This document shows, piece by piece, positions 6,645-13,058 of a stretch of DNA of 15,961 nucleotides (position 1 is its first letter; the number at the start of each line of letters is the position of its first letter). Both the position numbers and the translations under genes were made by a program. The notes beneath the pieces are model-generated. The model ran no database searches and was not told the DNA's origin. It saw only the letters and a program-made list of their open reading frames with translations. This stretch comes from Mageeibacillus sp. UBA5734 (GTDB taxonomy: Bacteria; Bacillota; Clostridia; Saccharofermentanales; UBA5734): assembly GCA_002419365.1 (NCBI GenBank), contig DIGA01000055.1:1-15961 (forward strand), in the 5' to 3' direction.

Positions 6645-7865
6645 ATGGCCAGAATCAACGAAAACTACACCCGCCTGCCCGGCAGCTACCTGTTCTCCGA
6701 CATCGCCAAGCGCGTCAGTGCATTCACCACTGCCAATCCGGACCGTTCGATCATCCGTTTGGGCATTGGCGATGTGACCAGGCCTCTGGCGCCCAGCGTC
6801 ATCTCCGCCCTGCACCAGGCCGTCGCTGAACAAGCGGAATCCGCAACCTTCCGCGGCTATGGTCCGGAGCTTGGCTATGATTTCCTGCGGCAGAAAATCG
6901 CCGACGTCCATTATGGCCGCCTCGGGGTGAAGATCGAGACGGATGAGATTTTCGTCTCTGACGGCGCCAAAAGCGACACCGGCAACATCGGTGACATTTT
7001 CGCCGCCGACAGCACGGTTGCCGTCTGTGACCCGGTCTATCCGGTCTATGTTGACACCAATGCCATGGCTGGCCGCGCCGGGCACTACCAGAGCAGCGGC
7101 CACTGGGACCGGATCCTCTATCTGCCCTGCACCCAGGAAAACGGCTTCATCCCGGAAATCCCCGGTCCACAGGTGTCTGCCCCCGAGCTGATCTACCTCT
7201 GTTTCCCCAACAATCCGACCGGATCGACGATCAGCGCGATTGACCTCCAGGACTGGGTCGACTATGCCCGTCGCAATGGCAGCGTGATTTTCTACGATGC
7301 GGCATACGAAGCCTTTATCACCGAAGATCTGCCCCACAGCATCTATGAAATCGAAGGCGCTCGTGAATGCGCGATCGAATTCTGCAGCTTCTCCAAAACC
7401 GCCGGATTCACCGGGATCCGTCTCGGTTTCACCGTCGTACCCAAGGAATTGCGCATCGGAGGCGTTGCCCTCAACAGTCTATGGGCCCGGCGCCAGTCGA
7501 CCAAATTCAACGGTGCCAGCTACCTGACTCAGCGCGCCGGTGAAGCGGTCTATAGCGAACAGGGTCAGAAAGAGATCCGTGAGACCATTGCTTACTACCA
7601 GGACAATGCCCGCGTCATCCGCGAAGGCCTGCTCGCGATGGGCTGGTCGGTCTTTGGTGGCAAAAATGCCCCCTACATCTGGCTCAAGACCCCGCAAAAC
7701 CTCTCATCCTGGGAGTTTTTTGATCTGCTCCTCAACAAAGCCGGCGTCGTTGGCACCCCAGGCAGCGGCTTCGGTCCTGCCGGTGAAGGCTATTTCCGCC
7801 TGACCGCCTTCGGCTCTACGGAGAACACCGCCGCCGCGATCGAACGAATCCGGACTTTGTTCTGA
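6645..7865 (+). CDS. dapL: LL-diaminopimelate aminotransferase
   Basis: DapL is a PLP enzyme that makes LL-diaminopimelate from tetrahydrodipicolinate and glutamate in one step, bypassing the succinylase and acetylase branches. The 406-residue length is typical. Diagnostic motifs are NENYTRLPGSYLFSDIAKR (5-23), IRLGIGDVTRPL (37-48), GYGPELGY (71-78), VSDGAKSDTGN (104-114), DPVYPVYVDTN (129-139) and CFPNNPTGS (186-194). The PLP-binding lysine is Lys251 in SFSKTAGFTG. The ribosome binding site is AAGGAG (6633-6638). The neighbour dapF uses its product. DapL occurs in Clostridia, Chlamydiae, plants, cyanobacteria and some archaea, which supports the organism guess. The ammonia is drawn from glutamate, linking it to the adjacent nitrogen genes. 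Confidence 0.96.
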   Translation: MARINENYTRLPGSYLFSDIAKRVSAFTTANPDRSIIRLGIGDVTRPLAPSVISALHQAVAEQAESATFRGYGPELGYDFLRQKIADVHYGRLGVKIETDEIFVSDGAKSDTGNIGDIFAADSTVAVCDPVYPVYVDTNAMAGRAGHYQSSGHWDRILYLPCTQENGFIPEIPGPQVSAPELIYLCFPNNPTGSTISAIDLQDWVDYARRNGSVIFYDAAYEAFITEDLPHSIYEIEGARECAIEFCSFSKTAGFTGIRLGFTVVPKELRIGGVALNSLWARRQSTKFNGASYLTQRAGEAVYSEQGQKEIRETIAYYQDNARVIREGLLAMGWSVFGGKNAPYIWLKTPQNLSSWEFFDLLLNKAGVVGTPGSGFGPAGEGYFRLTAFGSTENTAAAIERIRTLF

Positions 7866-7904
7866 TCCAGCAGTATAATGAAATCAGGATTGCCGAACTT
7901 TTTT
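7859..7904 (+). terminator. Possible terminator of the dapF-dapL unit
   Basis: GTTC (7859-7862) pairs with GAAC (7895-7898) and ATCC (7865-7868) with GGAT (7887-7890), separated by a small internal loop, and six Ts follow directly (7899-7904). The stem is weak and its loop holds TATAAT (7874-7879). That hexamer could be a -10 for deoC, but no convincing -35 was found. Confidence 0.4.
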
Positions 7905-7911
7905 AAGTAGC

Positions 7912-7926
7912 AGCTGCCCGGCAGCT
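7912..7926. other. Perfect palindrome upstream of deoC
   Basis: AGCTGCC (7912-7918) and GGCAGCT (7920-7926) form a 7-bp perfect inverted repeat with a single central base. It lies about 10 bp before the deoC Shine-Dalgarno region. No U-tract follows, so it is more like a protein-binding operator than a terminator. It could be a binding site for a deoxynucleoside-responsive repressor, but nothing in the window identifies one. Confidence 0.35.
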
Positions 7927-7946
7927 AAGGCAGGGGAGGTCCGAAA

Positions 7947-8588
7947 ATGAATCTCGCTTCTTATATTGATCACACCGTCCTCAAATCCGATGCCACCCAG
8001 GACATGGTCAGGAAACTCTGTGCCGAAGCCCGTGAATATGGTTTTGCCTCGGTCTGTGTCAATTCCTGCCACACCCGGCTCGTCGCCGAAGCCTTGGCTG
8101 GCAGCGATGTGCTGACCTGCGTTGTGGTCGGCTTTCCTCTCGGCGCGATGTCAACCGCCGCCAAAGTGTTTGAAACCCAGCAAGCAGTGCGGGATGGTGC
8201 CCAGGAGATCGATATGGTGATCAATGTCGGTGCCATCAAGGACGGACGGTGGGAATTTGTCCAGGATGACATCTATGCTGTCGTCGAGGCGGCCCGGCCT
8301 GCTAAGGTCAAAGTCATCCTGGAAACGTGCTTGCTGACCGATGATGAGAAACTGCGCGCCTGCGAGGTCAGCGTGGCAGCAGGGGCAGCATTTGTCAAAA
8401 CCTCGACTGGATTTTCCACCGGCGGAGCCACGATCGCTGACGTAGCCCTGATGAACTCAGCCGTCGCTGGCCAGGCCCTGGTCAAGGCGTCCGGAGGCAT
8501 TCGCGATGCTGCCACGGTCCGGGCGATGATTGATGCTGGAGCTGACCGGATCGGGACGAGCAACGGCGTCGCGATTATCAAAGGCTGA
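7947..8588 (+). CDS. deoC: Deoxyribose-phosphate aldolase
   Basis: DeoC is a class I aldolase that splits 2-deoxyribose 5-phosphate into glyceraldehyde 3-phosphate and acetaldehyde, feeding nucleoside carbon to glycolysis. The 213-residue product matches the short bacterial form. It shows IDHTVLKSDAT (7-17), CVVVGFPLGA (58-67), IDMVINVGAIKDG (88-100) and VKVILETCLL (121-130). The Schiff-base lysine is Lys151 in FVKTSTGFSTGGAT, and the second active-site lysine is Lys180 in VKASGGIRD. The start at 7947 follows GGGGAGG (7932-7938). The gene stands alone between dapL and the purA promoter, without the usual deoxynucleoside partners (deoA, deoB, cdd), so its regulation is not clear. Confidence 0.96.
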   Translation: MNLASYIDHTVLKSDATQDMVRKLCAEAREYGFASVCVNSCHTRLVAEALAGSDVLTCVVVGFPLGAMSTAAKVFETQQAVRDGAQEIDMVINVGAIKDGRWEFVQDDIYAVVEAARPAKVKVILETCLLTDDEKLRACEVSVAAGAAFVKTSTGFSTGGATIADVALMNSAVAGQALVKASGGIRDAATVRAMIDAGADRIGTSNGVAIIKG

Positions 8589-8589
8589 A

Positions 8590-8619
8590 TTGACACTTTT
8601 TGCTGCCCCGTACTATAAT
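8590..8619 (+). promoter_or_regulatory. Sigma-A promoter for purA-guaA, with inverted repeat around the -10
   Basis: TTGACA (8590-8595) and TATAAT (8614-8619) are both perfect consensus hexamers, 18 bp apart. The -35 starts 1 bp after the deoC stop codon. GCCCCG (8605-8610) and CGGGGC (8623-8628) form a 6-bp inverted repeat with 12 bp between the arms, centred on the -10, a position suited to a repressor operator. Confidence 0.85.
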
Positions 8620-8630
8620 GTGCGGGGCAA

Positions 8631-8672
8631 GACGTCCCTCGACACAATTTGGGACGTCTTTTGCATTTTTTT
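8631..8672 (+). terminator. Leader terminator in front of purA
   Basis: GACGTCCC (8631-8638) and GGGACGTC (8651-8658) form a perfect 8-bp stem with a 12-nt loop, followed by TTTTGC and then T7 (8666-8672). It lies after the predicted start site (about 8626) and before the purA Shine-Dalgarno (GAGGAGG, 8684-8690), so it should attenuate purA-guaA. A competing hairpin GGGGC-AAGAC-GTCCC (8624-8638) would use the same 5' arm and could act as antiterminator. Confidence 0.7.
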
Positions 8673-8698
8673 GTGAGATTTCCGAGGAGGACTGTATC

Positions 8699-9973
8699 AT
8701 GGTCAAAGCGATAGTAGGCGGCAACTGGGGCGACGAAGGCAAGGGCAAAATCACCGACATGTTTGCCGGCGACGCAGACGTCGTCATTCGCTACCAGGGC
8801 GGTGCCAATGCCGGGCACACAATCATCAACCACTATGGCAAATTTGCCTTGCACCTGTTGCCGTCTGGCGTGTTCAATACCCACACCGTTAACATCATTG
8901 CCAATGGCGTGGCCCTGAACATCCCTTCCCTGCTGAAGGAAATCAAGCATATCCGTGAAGGCGGCGTCCCGGGTCCGAACCTTTTGATCTCGGATCGCTG
9001 CCAGATCGTCATGCCCTACCACATCCTGCTCGACCAATACGAAGAGGAACGCCTCAGCGATCGCCAGTTTGGCTCGACGAAGTCCGGTATCGCCCCGTTC
9101 TATTCGGACAAATATGCCAAGATCGGTTTCCAGGTCAGCGAACTCTATGACGAGGCCTACCTGCGTGACAAGCTCGAGCAGGTCCTGACCGTCAAGAACC
9201 TCCTGTTCAAACATCTCTACAACAAATCCGAGCTTTCGGTTGACGAGCTGTTCGCCCAGATGATCGAATGGCGCAATGCCATAGACCCTTATGTCACCGA
9301 TACCGTCGAATACCTGCAGAAGGCACTCGCCGACGGCAAGAAGATCCTGCTTGAAGGCCAGCTCGGCGCGCTCAAGGACCCGGACTTCGGCATCTACCCG
9401 ATGACGACCTCCTCCTCGACGCTGGCTGGCTACGGTGCCGTCGGCGCCGGGATCCCGCCCTACGAAATCAAGGAAATCGTCGTCGTCACCAAGGCCTATT
9501 CCAGTGCCGTTGGTGCCGGTGCCTTTGTCAGCGAAATCTTCGGCGACGAAGCTCATGAGATGCGCCAGCGCGGCGGCGATGCCGGCGAATACGGCGCCAC
9601 CACCGGACGTCCGCGCCGCATGGGCTGGTTCGACTGTGTCGCCACCCGCTACGGCTGCCAGGTCCAGGGTGCAACGGCCGTCGCCTTCACCGCGATCGAC
9701 TGCCTCTCCTACCTCGACGAGATCCCAGTCTGTGTTGGCTACGAAATCGATGGCCAGATCACCCAGGCTTTCCCCGCCACCACGAAGCTGCACCGCGCCA
9801 AGCCGGTCTTAAAGACCCTCAAGGGCTGGAAAGTGCCGATCCGCGGCATCACCGAGTTCAACAAGCTGCCCCAGGAAGCCCAGGACTATGTCCTGTTCAT
9901 CGAGAAAGAACTCGGCTTCCCGATCAAATACGTCTCCAATGGCCCGCGCCGCGAAGAGATCATCTACCGCTAA
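8699..9973 (+). CDS. purA: Adenylosuccinate synthetase, divergent
   Basis: PurA joins IMP and aspartate with GTP to form adenylosuccinate, the first step from IMP to AMP. The 424-residue product is of normal length. It keeps the P-loop-like NWGDEGKGKITD (9-20) with catalytic Asp12, GGANAGHTI (34-42) with His40, TTGRPRRMGW (301-310) and the terminal SNGPRRE (413-419). Several usually conserved sites differ. The IMP-loop GAQG is GQLG (220-223), the guanine-recognition TKxD is FTAID (330-334, Asp kept, Lys lost), and VGEGPFPTE is VGAGAFVSE (271-279). Asp12 argues against the phage PurZ type. The start at 8699 follows GAGGAGG; an in-frame ATG at 8600 precedes the promoter -10 and is rejected. guaA follows after 9 bp. 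Confidence 0.92.
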   Translation: MVKAIVGGNWGDEGKGKITDMFAGDADVVIRYQGGANAGHTIINHYGKFALHLLPSGVFNTHTVNIIANGVALNIPSLLKEIKHIREGGVPGPNLLISDRCQIVMPYHILLDQYEEERLSDRQFGSTKSGIAPFYSDKYAKIGFQVSELYDEAYLRDKLEQVLTVKNLLFKHLYNKSELSVDELFAQMIEWRNAIDPYVTDTVEYLQKALADGKKILLEGQLGALKDPDFGIYPMTTSSSTLAGYGAVGAGIPPYEIKEIVVVTKAYSSAVGAGAFVSEIFGDEAHEMRQRGGDAGEYGATTGRPRRMGWFDCVATRYGCQVQGATAVAFTAIDCLSYLDEIPVCVGYEIDGQITQAFPATTKLHRAKPVLKTLKGWKVPIRGITEFNKLPQEAQDYVLFIEKELGFPIKYVSNGPRREEIIYR

Positions 9974-9982
9974 GGAGCACCC

Positions 9983-11521
9983 ATGCAACATCAAGCCATC
10001 CTCGTCCTTGATTTCGGCGGCCAGTACAACCAGTTGATTGCCCGCCGCGTGCGCGAAAACAACGTCTACTGCGAAGTCCTGCCCTACAGTGTCTCGATGG
10101 ACCGCATCCGGTCCGGCAACTACAAAGGCATCATTTTCACGGGTGGTCCCAGCAGCGTCAAGGCCGAAAATGCCCCGCGCTGCAATCCGGAAGTCTTTGA
10201 GCTCGGCGTGCCGGTGCTCGGGATCTGCTATGGCGCCCAGCTGATGGCCCAGATGCTCGGCGGCCAGGTCGTCACCCCCGACCACCGCGAATACGGCAAG
10301 CGGGATCTCATCCTGACCAACACCGACAGCCTGCTGTTCAAGGATGTCCCCAGCGAGACGTCCTGCTGGATGAGCCACACGGACCACATCGAGACCATGC
10401 CGGCCGGATTTGCCCGGATCGCCGAGACCGAGACCTGCCCGGTCGCTGCGATGGAAAACACCACCCGCAACTATTACGCTGTCCAGTTCCACCCGGAGGT
10501 TCTCCATACCCCCGAGGGCGGACGCATGCTGCACAATTTCCTCTATACGGTCTGCGGCTGCGCCGGCGACTGGCAGATGTCGACCTTCGTCCAGGATTCC
10601 ATCGCGAAAATCAAGGCCCAGATCGGCGACCGCAAGGTCCTCTGTGCACTCTCCGGTGGCGTCGATTCATCCGTTGCCGCGGTCATGATCCACAAAGCGG
10701 TCGGCCACAACCTGACCTGCGTCTTCGTCGACCATGGCCTGCTGAGAAAGGATGAAGGCGACAGCGTCGAACAGATCTTCACCCAGCAATTTGACATGAA
10801 CCTGATCCGCGTCAATGCCCAGGACCGTTTCCTTGCCAAGCTCGCCGGTGTTTCCGACCCGGAGCGCAAGCGCAAGATCATTGGCGAAGAATTCATCCGT
10901 GTCTTTGAAGAAGAAGGCAAAAAAATCGGCAAAGTCGATTTTCTGGTCCAGGGTACGATCTACCCGGACGTCATCGAAAGCGGCGCCGGCGATGCCGCCG
11001 TGATCAAGAGCCACCACAATGTCGGCGGCCTGCCGGATGTCATCTCCTTCGAAGCCCTGATCGAACCGCTGCGTGACCTGTTCAAGGACGAGGTCCGCAA
11101 AGCCGGCCTCGAGCTCGGCATCCCGGCCGACCTCGTCTGGCGCCAGCCCTTCCCCGGCCCCGGCCTGGCCATCCGCATCATGGGCGAGATCACCCCGGAC
11201 AAAGTTGAAATTCTCCAGGAAGCCGATGCGATTTTCCGCGAAGAAATCGCCAAGGCCGGCCTCGATCGTGATGTCCACCAGTACTTCGCCGTTCTGACCA
11301 ATATCCGCTCTGTCGGCGTCATGGGCGACGAGCGCACCTACGACTACACCCTCGCTCTCAGAGGCGTCACCACCACCGACTTCATGACCGCCGACTGGTA
11401 CCGCATCCCCTACGACGTCCTCGACCATATCTCCCGGCGCATCGTCAATGAAGTCCGCCACATCAACCGCATCGTCTACGACGTCACCAGCAAACCCCCG
11501 GCGACGATCGAGTGGGAATGA
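9983..11521 (+). CDS. guaA: GMP synthase (glutamine-hydrolysing)
   Basis: GuaA aminates XMP to GMP using glutamine and ATP. The single 512-residue chain has both halves. The N-terminal class I amidotransferase domain (about 5-190) has DFGGQYNQLIARRVRE (10-25), nucleophile Cys82 in LGICYGAQLMA, and His170/Glu172 in QFHPEVLHT. The ATP-pyrophosphatase domain (about 205-390) has the PP-loop SGGVDSS (224-230). The C-terminal dimerisation domain (about 390-512) ends KPPATIEWE, typical of the family. The Shine-Dalgarno AAGGAG (9972-9977) overlaps the purA stop codon, indicating a purA-guaA operon with coupled translation. This puts the adenine and guanine branches under one leader terminator. Confidence 0.98.
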   Translation: MQHQAILVLDFGGQYNQLIARRVRENNVYCEVLPYSVSMDRIRSGNYKGIIFTGGPSSVKAENAPRCNPEVFELGVPVLGICYGAQLMAQMLGGQVVTPDHREYGKRDLILTNTDSLLFKDVPSETSCWMSHTDHIETMPAGFARIAETETCPVAAMENTTRNYYAVQFHPEVLHTPEGGRMLHNFLYTVCGCAGDWQMSTFVQDSIAKIKAQIGDRKVLCALSGGVDSSVAAVMIHKAVGHNLTCVFVDHGLLRKDEGDSVEQIFTQQFDMNLIRVNAQDRFLAKLAGVSDPERKRKIIGEEFIRVFEEEGKKIGKVDFLVQGTIYPDVIESGAGDAAVIKSHHNVGGLPDVISFEALIEPLRDLFKDEVRKAGLELGIPADLVWRQPFPGPGLAIRIMGEITPDKVEILQEADAIFREEIAKAGLDRDVHQYFAVLTNIRSVGVMGDERTYDYTLALRGVTTTDFMTADWYRIPYDVLDHISRRIVNEVRHINRIVYDVTSKPPATIEWE

Positions 11522-11555
11522 TTTCACGAGGCCAAACCCGTATCAAGGCGTAAAA

Positions 11556-11641
11556 GGGCTGTCTCAGAAGCAAGACTTGAACTGCTGAAGAGGCAGTCTT
11601 TTCCATGACGGGTCTTTCGGTTGTCACTCACTTCGACAGCC
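11556..11641. repeat. Inverted-repeat-bounded segment, possible insertion-sequence remnant
   Basis: GGCTGTC (11557-11563, preceded by G at 11556) and its complement GACAGCC (11635-11641) bound an 86-bp segment. Beyond the 7-bp core both ends continue into GAAG after a 3-nt offset. The outer sequence AAAAGGGCTGTCTCAGAAG resembles the terminal repeats seen in some IS1182-like elements of Bacillota (from memory, not checked). No transposase is present, so this would be debris or a very small derivative element. Confidence 0.3.
11581..11602 (+). terminator. Weak terminator candidate after guaA
   Basis: ACTGC (11581-11585) and GCAGT (11593-11597) enclose a 7-nt loop and are followed by CTTTT. An alternative pairing of AAGACT (11572-11577) with AGTCTT (11595-11600) is also possible. 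It sits about 60 bp after the guaA stop. The stem and U-tract are short. Confidence 0.35.
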
Positions 11642-11765
11642 AGTATCTGCAGACAAACATTTTTTGCCATGCTTTCCAACTTTATCATCCAACCTCGATT
11701 ATGAAACGAACATCTCGCTGTACATATTGTGCATTTTTAGTTAGAATCTTGAAGCCATTTCAATT
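11642..11765. other. AT-richer intergenic stretch without a supported gene
   Basis: This part of the 320-bp gap between guaA and the amidohydrolase gene is visibly richer in A and T than the coding regions around it. It contains one 62-codon open frame (11605-11793) with no ribosome binding site and a composition unlike a protein gene. No RNA gene or recognisable family is seen. It may mark an insertion boundary between the housekeeping block on the left and the accessory block on the right. Confidence 0.4.
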
Positions 11766-11813
11766 TTGTCAATGTGATGCCCTGCCAACTTGAATCCGAT
11801 ATGAACATGGCAG
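11766..11813 (+). promoter_or_regulatory. Candidate promoter and operator for the amidohydrolase-abgT operon
   Basis: TTGTCA (11766-11771) and TTGAAT (11790-11795) are 18 bp apart and would start transcription near 11802. A 7-bp inverted repeat, CCTGCCA (11781-11787) and TGGCAGG (11807-11813), spans the -10 and the start site, with 19 bp between the arms. This is a plausible repressor site, but the -10 matches only 4 of 6 consensus bases. Confidence 0.4.
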
Positions 11814-11841
11814 GCACCGATCTAAGTTAGGTAACAGAGCA

Positions 11842-13041
11842 ATGAAAACAGAAAAAATCAGTCAGCTAGCTGAAAAATTTTACCCACAGGTCGTTGGGCT
11901 CAGGCATTATTTCCATCAGAATCCGGAACTGGCTTTTGAGGAATACAAGACTGCTGCCAAGGTAGCCGAAACATTACAGGCCTTCGGCATCGAGGTTCAG
12001 TCCCAAGTTGCCGGCACTGGTGTGGTGGGCCTGATCCGGGGCAGCAAGCCAGGTGCTACCGTCCTTCTGCGTGCGGACATGGATGCGTTGAAAGTGACAG
12101 AGGCGGCGGATGTCGCTTACAAATCCACGGTGCCCGGTGTCATGCATGCCTGTGGCCATGATGGCCATACCGCCAGTCTGCTGGGCACGGCCATGATCCT
12201 CCAGGCACTCAAGGATGAAATCGCCGGGAACATCAAGCTCGTGTTCCAGCCGGCCGAGGAAGGCAGCGGGGGTGCCCTGCCGATGATCGAAGCGGGCGTC
12301 CTGGAAAACCCCAAGGTCGATGCCGCCTTTGGCTGCCATCTGTGGGGCAATCTGCCAGAAGGCAAGGTGGAACTGAAAAGTGGGCCGCTGATGGCTTCGC
12401 CGGATTCCTTCACCATCACGATCATCGGCAAAGGCGGCCATGCCGCGCTGCCGCATGTATCGATTGACCCTGTGACCATTGCTGCCCAGGTCATCTTGCA
12501 GATTCAGACCCTGGTAGCCAGGCGAATCGATCCCCTGGTGCCAGCAGTCATATCCATCACGACCATCCATGGCGGTGATACGTACAATGTCATCCCCAAC
12601 ACGGTGGAGATGACCGGTACGATCCGGCTGTTTGACAATGCGCTGCGCGAGTGGGTCCCCCAGGCGATGGAATCGATCATCCAGCATGTGACACAAGCCA
12701 ATGGCGCCAGCTACACCTTCCAATTGTTCAAGAAATTTCCGCCCCTGATCAATGATGCTGCCATGACCGCGCTGGCCGAGGCTTCCGTGACCAAAATCAT
12801 CGGCAAGGACCATGTGCAGCAGGGAACGACCCCCAATATGGGCGGCGAAGATTTTTCCTATTTTGCGGCAGCGGTCCCGTCTTGCTTCTATTTTGTCGGC
12901 ATCGTCCCGCCTGGCGAAGAACTGGTCAGCCATCACAACCCCAAATTCCAATGGGATGACCGGAATCTGATGATTTCGATGCAGACACTGGCTCAAGTCG
13001 CCCTGGATTTCCTGGACCAGGAATCAAACAGATCCAAATAA
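11842..13041 (+). CDS. M20-family amidohydrolase (AbgA/AbgB- or hippurate-hydrolase-like)
   Basis: This is a cytoplasmic metallo-amidohydrolase that cleaves an N-acyl amino acid or a related amide; the exact substrate is unknown. The 399-residue product has the usual M20D length. Motifs are LRHYFHQNPELAFEEYKTA (20-38), LLRADMDALKV (75-85), HACGHDGHTA (102-111) with metal ligands Cys104 and His106, FQPAEEGSGGA (135-145) with Glu139 as likely base and Glu140 as ligand, GCHLWG (164-169) with His166, the dimerisation-domain GKGGHAALPH (196-205), and MGGEDFSYF (333-341). The last ligand is probably His364. The start at 11842 has only a weak Shine-Dalgarno (TAGGTAACAG). The AbgT-type transporter 17 bp downstream suggests p-aminobenzoyl-glutamate or another acyl-amino acid as the shared substrate. 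E. coli uses two such subunits, AbgA and AbgB; only one is here. Confidence 0.9.
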   Translation: MKTEKISQLAEKFYPQVVGLRHYFHQNPELAFEEYKTAAKVAETLQAFGIEVQSQVAGTGVVGLIRGSKPGATVLLRADMDALKVTEAADVAYKSTVPGVMHACGHDGHTASLLGTAMILQALKDEIAGNIKLVFQPAEEGSGGALPMIEAGVLENPKVDAAFGCHLWGNLPEGKVELKSGPLMASPDSFTITIIGKGGHAALPHVSIDPVTIAAQVILQIQTLVARRIDPLVPAVISITTIHGGDTYNVIPNTVEMTGTIRLFDNALREWVPQAMESIIQHVTQANGASYTFQLFKKFPPLINDAAMTALAEASVTKIIGKDHVQQGTTPNMGGEDFSYFAAAVPSCFYFVGIVPPGEELVSHHNPKFQWDDRNLMISMQTLAQVALDFLDQESNRSK

Positions 13042-13058
13042 ATAGAAGGAGGATTTTC

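Noticed and set aside
8620..8698. Purine riboswitch or T-box in the purA leader
   Set aside because: The leader is only about 70 nt and no purine aptamer core, T-box sequence or specifier stem was recognised.
8699..9973. PurZ (2-aminoadenylosuccinate synthase of phages)
   Set aside because: The catalytic Asp12 that PurZ lacks is present, and the gene is in an operon with guaA and in a chromosomal context.
11605..11793. 62-codon open frame between guaA and the amidohydrolase gene
   Set aside because: It has no Shine-Dalgarno, no recognisable protein features and overlaps a candidate promoter. It is most likely chance in AT-richer intergenic DNA.
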